Below are positions 1-4,676 of a DNA stretch of 13,520 nt, in pieces (the stretch's first letter is position 1; the number at the start of each line of letters is the position of its first letter). A model generated the notes under the pieces. It searched no databases. It saw nothing but the letters and a program-made list of their open reading frames with translations, and was not told where the DNA came from. Location of the stretch: assembly GCA_030431355.1 (NCBI GenBank), contig JAUIJG010000109.1, positions 1 to 13,520 on the forward strand, in the 5' to 3' direction. The translations under genes and the position numbers were made by a program. This stretch comes from a bacterium. Its GTDB lineage: Bacteria > Cyanobacteriota > Vampirovibrionia > Obscuribacterales > Obscuribacteraceae.

Positions 1-93
1 CTTGGACTGATTGTTGCTTCTTCTCGCTTTCTTTTTCGAGATCTGTTCCTATACATATATATTGATTCATTTATGGGAAAAAAGAAAGGCAAA

Positions 94-111
94 AATGGGA
101 ATATTCCCATT
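94..111. repeat. 18-bp perfect palindrome upstream of the small RHH-like gene
   Basis: AATGGGAATATTCCCATT reads identically on both strands. It lies about 140 bases before the GTG start at 250. An 8-base direct repeat, CTTGGACT, occurs at 1-8 and again at 112-119, abutting the palindrome. Ribbon-helix-helix proteins commonly bind short palindromes and often control their own gene, so an operator is possible. No T-tract follows, so it is not a convincing terminator. Function is inferred only from symmetry and position. Confidence 0.5.
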
Positions 112-177
112 CTTGGACTTTTATTTGCAATATTTTTGTTCGAATTTCGGCTGTGGTGTTGTCCATGGTGCTGAAAT

Positions 178-213
178 GCCCCTTTTGTGTTGTAAAGATA
201 GAAGGGGCTTTTT
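178..213 (+). terminator. Intrinsic terminator-like hairpin, possible attenuator
   Basis: The arms GCCCCTT (178-184) and AAGGGGC (202-208) form a 7-bp stem with a 17-base loop, followed directly by TTTTT (209-213). This is the classical intrinsic terminator layout on the + strand. It ends only 36 bases before the GTG at 250. It could terminate a transcript entering from outside the window, or attenuate transcription into the downstream gene. Confidence 0.5.
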
Positions 214-249
214 GAAGCCTGTACAATGGTGCTGTAATCGAGTCTGTAA

Positions 250-642
250 GTGAGCGAGTTAGAAGAGAAGCCCTTGAGCGATCAGGAAGAAGAGAAAAGC
301 CTTAATACAGAATCTGACCAGGTCAGTGGCGATGAGAACAGAGGTTCTTCGGAGTCGGGCGGCCAGGATGAGAGTGTTCAAGAGAAAAGCAATGTTTCTC
401 ATAAGTATGTCGCTTATACGGTAAAGCTTCCGGCGCACCAGCTTTCTGCTCTTCAATCTATCTGGTTGGAGCTGAAGAAGCTTTATGGCTCTCACTCTCC
501 TGATAAGAGTGGCATGATAGAAGCAGCTATTAGCGCCTGGTTGAAACGCTGGGACGGTCCGGAGCAGGACAAGCTACTGCAAGAGCTGCTTGAGATTCGG
601 GAGAACACAAGAAAGCGTCAATACAGAAAGAAAAGAGACTGA
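250..642 (+). CDS. Small protein: acidic N-terminus plus ribbon-helix-helix-like region
   Basis: I do not recognise a named family for this 130-residue protein. Residues 1-50 are rich in Glu, Asp, Ser and Gln and are probably disordered. Residues about 53-100 look like a ribbon-helix-helix fold: a strand YTVKLP, a helix rich in Leu, a turn (SPDKSG) and a second helix (MIEAAISAWLKRW). The last 25 residues are strongly basic and end in KRQYRKKRD. RHH proteins are usually dimeric DNA binders (transcription factors or antitoxins), so DNA binding is a reasonable inference. An in-frame TAA at 247-249 sits directly before the GTG, so translation cannot begin further upstream. No good ribosome site precedes the GTG; a TTG at 274 has AGAAGAG just upstream and is an alternative. 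The gene stands alone, with a terminator-like hairpin before it and another over its stop codon. No toxin gene is adjacent. Confidence 0.6.
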   Translation: MSELEEKPLSDQEEEKSLNTESDQVSGDENRGSSESGGQDESVQEKSNVSHKYVAYTVKLPAHQLSALQSIWLELKKLYGSHSPDKSGMIEAAISAWLKRWDGPEQDKLLQELLEIRENTRKRQYRKKRD

Positions 643-661
643 TTGAGAGCTCTTTTCTTTC
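626..661. terminator. Bidirectional terminator hairpin between convergent genes
   Basis: GAAAGAAAAGAG (626-637) and CTCTTTTCTTTC (650-661) are exact reverse complements, giving a 12-bp stem with a 12-base loop that contains the TGA stop (640-642). The stem is purine-rich on one side and pyrimidine-rich on the other, so each strand has a T-rich descending arm. Its position between two converging genes suits a shared terminator. The low GC content of the stem is the main reservation. Confidence 0.6.
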
Positions 662-689
662 CGGTTAATCGATTTTAGTTTTTATACGC

Positions 690-1391
690 TCAGGACTTTG
701 AGCCGGTGGAAGCTCCGTTGGAAGACGTTTCTTTCGGGGCAACGGCTTTGGATTCACCTGTAGTATCTAACGGTGCATCGTGCTCCGGCTTAAAGTGGTG
801 ATACAGGTAGAAGGCGAATCCGGCTCCACAGACGAGCACTATGGCGATGTCGAAGGTGTGCCAGTAGTGTCTGAACACTTCCATGTTCTCACCGAATTTG
901 ATTCCTACCCAGGTGAGGAAATAGCACCAGGCCAGGGAGCCGATGAAGGTGAAGACCACAAACATGAGGAAGTGGGCTTTGAGCACTCCGGCCGGGAAAG
1001 AGATAAAGGTTCTGACCACAGGAAGCATTCTGCAGATGAAGAAGGTCATGTCGCCATACTTATCAACCCATTTGTCTGCCAGTTCAAGATCTTTGGACTT
1101 AAGCAGGAACCATTTGCCGTACTTTGCCAGGAATGGTCGACCGCCCCATAGTCCTAAAAAGTAAGAGGGGATTGAACCGACCACACAGCCTATTGCTCCG
1201 GCCAGCGATGCCAGGTGAAAATCCATTTTGCCCTGCTGGACCAGTATTCCGGCTGTGGGCATAATTGCCTCAGAGGGAAGGGGAATGTTTGCTGATTCGA
1301 TTGCCATCATAACGATGATGCCCCAGTAACCCCAGGATTCTACGCCGTGGGCTATCCATTGAAGAATAGGATCGATATATTGGTGGAGCAC
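690..1391 (-). CDS. DedA-family membrane protein (SNARE-associated / VTT domain)
   Basis: This is a 233-residue polytopic inner-membrane protein of the DedA family, members of which have been linked to lipid translocation, including recycling of undecaprenyl phosphate, and to envelope homeostasis. Family signatures are visible: E32 and P39-S40-E41 in the first re-entrant segment (ESANIPLPSEAIMP), the glycine-rich GLWGGRP near 80-86, and residues 119-136 (ICRMLPVVRTFISFPAGV) with conserved R121 and R127. Hydrophobic membrane segments fall near 24-50, 60-82, 137-160 and 176-195. The last 35 residues (Ser/Thr/Lys-rich) are a soluble tail longer than usual. The start is GTG, preceded on the coding strand by AGAGGT about eight bases upstream; the next Met (residue 28) would remove the first segment. 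The gene is divergent from selB with 150 bases between them. The exact substrate cannot be told from sequence. Confidence 0.9.
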   Translation of the reverse strand: MLHQYIDPILQWIAHGVESWGYWGIIVMMAIESANIPLPSEAIMPTAGILVQQGKMDFHLASLAGAIGCVVGSIPSYFLGLWGGRPFLAKYGKWFLLKSKDLELADKWVDKYGDMTFFICRMLPVVRTFISFPAGVLKAHFLMFVVFTFIGSLAWCYFLTWVGIKFGENMEVFRHYWHTFDIAIVLVCGAGFAFYLYHHFKPEHDAPLDTTGESKAVAPKETSSNGASTGSKS

Positions 1392-1541
1392 GGTTGAAAC
1401 CTCTTATAATCTAATCAGCTAGGTCCTAAGTCGAATTTGCAGGGTCGAATTAGACTGGAAGATTCTACATCCTCCATCCCGCTCTGCCTTTAGGATTCTC
1501 TTAGATGATAAGTGGTAAGGTCAATCTAATTTGAGGAAAAG
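1392..1541. other. Divergent intergenic region (dedA-like / selB)
   Basis: These 150 bases must hold the promoters of both flanking genes. A TATAAT lies at 1405-1410 on the + strand, but no acceptable -35 element sits 16-18 bases upstream, and it falls very close to the DedA ribosome site. GTCGAAT occurs twice (1430-1436 and 1444-1450), and AATCTAAT occurs at 1409-1416 and 1523-1530. No tRNA cloverleaf, in particular no selC, could be folded here by eye. Confidence 0.4.
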
Positions 1542-3713
1542 ATGACAGATTCAAGCTCCCACGCTGTTTTACACTTTACTTTAGCGACCGCCGGACATGT
1601 GGATCACGGCAAAACCAGCTTATTGCGGGCTTTGACCGGGATTGACCCCGATCGGCTCAAAGAAGAGAAAGAGCGGGAGATGACTACTGATATTGGTTTT
1701 GCCCATCTCCGATTTAGTTTGAATCAGTTAAAGGAACGTGGGCCAAAGTTTGTAGATTTATATCAAAGCTTTCTCCAGGGTGACAAAGTTCGCCATGATG
1801 GGGCGGAGAACGAAGAGATTCGATCTGATAGTGAGCTGGTAGTCGGATTTGTGGATGTGCCCGGTCACGGCAAGTTTTTGAAGAATATGCTTGCCGGCGT
1901 GGGGGGCATCGACATGGCTCTTCTGGTTATTGCCCTTGATGAAGGTGTGATGCCACAGACCGTACAGCATGTGAAAATCCTGTCATTACTGGGTGTGCGT
2001 AATGCCATTCTGGTTCTTACAAAGGCTGATCTGGCGCACGAATCGGAGGTGGAAGCGGCGAAGGAAGAAGCTGCCGACTTACTATTGCAATATGACATTA
2101 ACGTCGTTTCAACCCAGCCTGTTTCCAACTTGTCCGGGGAAGGTGTGGAAGAGTTGAAAGACGCCATTGTGGAAAGTGTTCTCCTCTCTCAGTTCTCGGA
2201 CAATCGCTTTGACTTGACCGGAAAGCCGATGCCTTGCTTTTTGCCGGTGGACAGGATCTTTTCTAAAGCCGGACATGGGGTTGTTGTTACCGGCACTCTT
2301 ATCTCCGGTGAGATTGCTGTGGGAGACTCGATAAAAATTGCTCCAGCCGGACTTGATGGTCGTGTCCGGGGACTTGAGACTTTCAATCATAAGATTGAAA
2401 AAGCATATCCCGGTCAAAGGTTAGCTGTGAATATAGCCACGAAAGAGGCGCGAGCGCTGGAGCGCGGTCAATGTGTGGTCAGCGGTTCGGGAAGGAAAGT
2501 AAGCAACCTGATAGTTCAAATAAGTGACCTGGGGGGATTGGAAGCTCGCAATGAAAGAAAGTTCAGGAAGTTAAAGCCGCAGCCGATTCGTTTTTATCAC
2601 GGAACGGCGGAGCGTACCGGATCTCTTCGCTGGCTCACTTCGATTGAGATTGGAGGAGAGGTGTCTGCGGTTGCTGCCGACGTTGATGCTTCTGCTGCGG
2701 GCGTTGATGCTTTAGCTGCGGATGTTGGTGCTGCAGGCGTTGATGCTTCTGCCGCTGCAAATGATGGAGATCTGGTAGCGAAAAATTTTGCCATAGGTCA
2801 GATTCATTTGCGGGAGCCAATCCTTGCTTACCCCGGGCAAAATTTTGTTCTGCGGTACGGCGACTATGGTATAGCCGGTGGTGTTATCTTGATGACGGAA
2901 CGTCCACGGTGGCTCAATCGTGAAAGTGTGCTCGAAATAAGCAAGGATTTACTGGGTGGGAAAAAAAGCGCGGCGGTGCTCGATTTTATTATGCAAAAGC
3001 CCGGCTGCGCCCTCCGTCAAAAAGAGCTGCTGGCCGTTGTCGGCCAAAGAGAGCTTGAATTTGAATTAGGTGAGCTTATCAGGTCTGGCAAAGTTTTGCG
3101 GTTGAATGAACTCTTGATTGCAAGTGAGAGTCTTGACGAAATAGAGGCTCAAATTAAGAGTTATCTGAAAGAAAAGTCTGCGGAGAAAGGTGTTCCGACA
3201 GAGACTCTGCGAGTGGATGTGGCACCATTGATGGAGCGAATAGTTTTTCAGCATCTGATCAATCATCTGGTTGAATCCGGCGGGCTAATGAAAAGAGAAG
3301 ATCGACTGAGTTTGCCGGAGCAGACACAGTCTTCTTCTTTGCCTAAAGATTTGTCGGAGAAGGAAGGTGCGGTGTTGAACCATCTTTCCCAATGTGTTCT
3401 GCTTGAACTGTCTGAGCTTGCCGGTCTAGTGGGGCTCAGTGAAAGCAATCTTGAGAAGTTGATTGAGTCTCTGGAAAAAGATAAGCGAGTCTACTTAGTC
3501 AATTATAAATTCGTCGCTTCGGCTCAGTCTCTTGAGAATGCTCATCGAGTTTTGGCGCAAATTTGGAATCAGAAGCGAACAATTAGCCCCAGTGACTTCA
3601 GGCAGGAAGTCGGCACTTCGAGAAAATATGCGATGGCATTGCTTGCCCATTTTGATGACTCTAAAGTTACTCGGAGATTGCCGTCCGGCAGAGTTCTCTT
3701 GAAAGCTCCTTAG
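1542..3713 (+). CDS. selB: Selenocysteine-specific translation elongation factor SelB
   Basis: SelB is the GTPase that delivers selenocysteyl-tRNA(Sec) to ribosomes at UGA codons marked by a SECIS hairpin. GTPase motifs are G1 GHVDHGKT (18-25), G2 MTTDIGF (47-53), G3 DVPGH (105-109) and G4 TKAD (160-163). EF-Tu-like domains II and III follow to about residue 460 (FLPVDRIFSKAGHGVVVTGT; FVLRYGDYGIAGGVIL). The C-terminal half contains winged-helix domains and ends in the SECIS-binding signature DFRQEVGTSRKYAMALLAHF, with S693-R694-K695, then VTRR. At 723 residues it is longer than the usual 600-640, owing to an insert of about 33 residues between G2 and G3 (roughly 61-98) and an Ala/Asp/Val repeat insert in domain III (about 375-410). 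The ATG has GAGG five bases upstream. No selA, selD, selC or selenoprotein gene is in the window. Confidence 0.95.
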   Translation: MTDSSSHAVLHFTLATAGHVDHGKTSLLRALTGIDPDRLKEEKEREMTTDIGFAHLRFSLNQLKERGPKFVDLYQSFLQGDKVRHDGAENEEIRSDSELVVGFVDVPGHGKFLKNMLAGVGGIDMALLVIALDEGVMPQTVQHVKILSLLGVRNAILVLTKADLAHESEVEAAKEEAADLLLQYDINVVSTQPVSNLSGEGVEELKDAIVESVLLSQFSDNRFDLTGKPMPCFLPVDRIFSKAGHGVVVTGTLISGEIAVGDSIKIAPAGLDGRVRGLETFNHKIEKAYPGQRLAVNIATKEARALERGQCVVSGSGRKVSNLIVQISDLGGLEARNERKFRKLKPQPIRFYHGTAERTGSLRWLTSIEIGGEVSAVAADVDASAAGVDALAADVGAAGVDASAAANDGDLVAKNFAIGQIHLREPILAYPGQNFVLRYGDYGIAGGVILMTERPRWLNRESVLEISKDLLGGKKSAAVLDFIMQKPGCALRQKELLAVVGQRELEFELGELIRSGKVLRLNELLIASESLDEIEAQIKSYLKEKSAEKGVPTETLRVDVAPLMERIVFQHLINHLVESGGLMKREDRLSLPEQTQSSSLPKDLSEKEGAVLNHLSQCVLLELSELAGLVGLSESNLEKLIESLEKDKRVYLVNYKFVASAQSLENAHRVLAQIWNQKRTISPSDFRQEVGTSRKYAMALLAHFDDSKVTRRLPSGRVLLKAP
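2679..2756 (+). repeat. 21-base tandem repeat inside selB
   Basis: Imperfect units begin at 2679, 2700 and 2736 (21 bases each), with a shortened 15-base unit at 2721-2735. The shared core is GCGTTGATGCT. They encode DVDASAA, GVDALAA, DVGAA and GVDASAA, residues about 380-405 of SelB. The multiple-of-three periods keep the frame. The insert lies in a domain III loop between the strand GSLRWLT and IGQIHLREPIL, where ordinary SelB proteins have a short turn. Confidence 0.85.
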
Positions 3714-3721
3714 ATTCAGAT

Positions 3722-3786
3722 TCGCCGAAACTATCTTGAATGGCCATTTCCCCAGTCGGCGAGAAAAACGCGCGTTTTTCTCGCCG
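3722..3786. repeat. Overlapping inverted repeats including a 30-bp perfect palindrome
   Basis: Positions 3757-3786 are a perfect palindrome made of CGGCGAGAAAAACG, a central CG and the complementary arm. Upstream, TCGCCGA (3722-3728) is complementary to TCGGCGA (3756-3762), the left shoulder of the palindrome, so two mutually exclusive stems can form. The element begins nine bases after the selB stop. The T5 tract is inside the stem rather than after it, and the next T-run (ten Ts, 3813-3822) is too far away for a standard intrinsic terminator. Terminator, antiterminator-like switch or protein-binding site are all possible. Confidence 0.6.
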
Positions 3787-3879
3787 CTTAGGGGTGTTGC
3801 GGTTTGGACTAATTTTTTTTTTCCTGAAATTTGAACTTTTCTGCTGCTTTTGTCGTTGAAAAAAGTAGAAGGTTTCCAC

Positions 3880-3886
3880 AGGAGGT
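3880..3886 (+). promoter_or_regulatory. Strong Shine-Dalgarno site of the AbiEi-like gene
   Basis: AGGAGGT, six bases before the ATG at 3893, is among the best ribosome sites in the window. It fixes the start and argues that the gene is translated. Confidence 0.85.
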
Positions 3887-3892
3887 ATCAAA

Positions 3893-4606
3893 ATGAGTAC
3901 ATCCCTGTTTGTTCGCAGACATATAAATGATCTTTCAAGAACTAGCCTTTTTACCAGCAGAGAGATGTTGCAGTACGGAAGTCGGGCTGCGGTTGATTCA
4001 ATTTTGTACAAACTAGTCAAATCCGGAGTGATACATAGAGTTGCCCGGGGTGTTTTCAGAAAGTTGTCTTTGGACCGGTCGCCGCCAACAGTGTTCGAAG
4101 TTGCCCGAGCAAAAGCGGCGGCATTTTCTCGCAAAATTTTCCCTTTTCATGATGTGGCAGCCTATGAGCTTGGCATGTCTGAGAATTTGCCTACTGTTGA
4201 AACCTGTCAGGAGACAGGCAAAGCAGTTTTCTATACGAACGGAAGTCGCACTTCCTTTATGTATGGTGGGATCGAAATAGAATTTAAAAGTGCCTCTCCG
4301 CGAAAGAGAAATTTGATTGACGATAGAGTTGGAAAGTATCTGAAAGCGTTGTGGTTTTTGGGACCAGGTTGTTTTGAGCATGATCAATTCATGGCGCTTA
4401 AATTTGATCGAATTGAGATGAGGGCTTTGAGAGCACAGCTGAGCCTTATGCCCCAGTGGATTCAATCTTTCTTTCCCAATAGAAGATCGAAGTACAGAGA
4501 TCTGGAGTTGTATGGAGCACCGATTTATGACAGGGAAGAGAGTTTATGGAAGCGCATTGCGCGAATTTTACAGTCAGGAAATGGGCGCTCTATCATTTAC
4601 TACTAG
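3893..4606 (+). CDS. AbiEi/DUF6088-like winged-helix regulator (orphan antitoxin-like)
   Basis: The 237-residue product opens with a winged-helix-like segment (about 5-57): FTSREMLQYGSRAAVDSILYKLVKSGVIHRVARGVFRK by residues 20-57. The GSRAAVDxxLxxLVxxGxIxRVARGVF pattern is what I know from the DUF6088 / AbiEi-antitoxin group of type IV toxin-antitoxin systems, which bind DNA and repress their own operon. The remainder (58-237) is an alpha/beta region with conserved-looking AYELGMSENLPT and YTNGSRTSF segments, matching the C-terminal part of such proteins in style. A toxin gene of the AbiEii nucleotidyltransferase type would be expected next to it, but the neighbours are selB and a convergent glycosyltransferase, so it is an orphan here. 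It ends in TAG, beyond which the same frame stays open for 19 codons over a nine-base repeat. Family call from recall; function inferred. Confidence 0.7.
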   Translation: MSTSLFVRRHINDLSRTSLFTSREMLQYGSRAAVDSILYKLVKSGVIHRVARGVFRKLSLDRSPPTVFEVARAKAAAFSRKIFPFHDVAAYELGMSENLPTVETCQETGKAVFYTNGSRTSFMYGGIEIEFKSASPRKRNLIDDRVGKYLKALWFLGPGCFEHDQFMALKFDRIEMRALRAQLSLMPQWIQSFFPNRRSKYRDLELYGAPIYDREESLWKRIARILQSGNGRSIIYY

Positions 4607-4609
4607 CAG

Positions 4610-4654
4610 CGTTCTAACCGCTCTAGCCGTCCGAGCCGTTCTAACCGTCCTGGA
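4610..4654 (+). repeat. Nine-base degenerate tandem repeat just after the AbiEi-like stop codon
   Basis: Five nine-base units follow each other: CGTTCTAAC, CGCTCTAGC, CGTCCGAGC, CGTTCTAAC, CGTCCTGGA. In the frame of the upstream gene they read RSN RSS RPS RSN RPG, and that frame stays open until TAG at 4664. The period of three codons suggests a former or alternative coding tail. Confidence 0.7.
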
Positions 4655-4676
4655 GACATCTTCTAGTTGCCTTCTG

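Noticed and set aside
11..253. 80-codon frame at the left edge ending in a TGA that overlaps the GTG at 250
   Set aside because: It is crossed by a palindrome and a terminator hairpin, has an odd Phe/Cys-rich composition and no family features or clear ribosome site. Reading the TGA as selenocysteine adds only two codons before TAG.
1405..1410. TATAAT as a -10 element
   Set aside because: No -35-like hexamer at the proper distance upstream on the + strand, and the site lies beside the ribosome site of the opposite gene.
1392..1541. Possible tRNA(Sec) gene next to selB
   Set aside because: The GGTCGAATT segment hinted at a T-arm, but no acceptor stem, long variable arm or anticodon arm could be built on either strand.
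3813..3822. Ten-T run as the end of an intrinsic terminator for selB
   Set aside because: It starts 26 bases after the palindrome ends, too far to act as its U-tract, and no other GC-rich hairpin directly precedes it.
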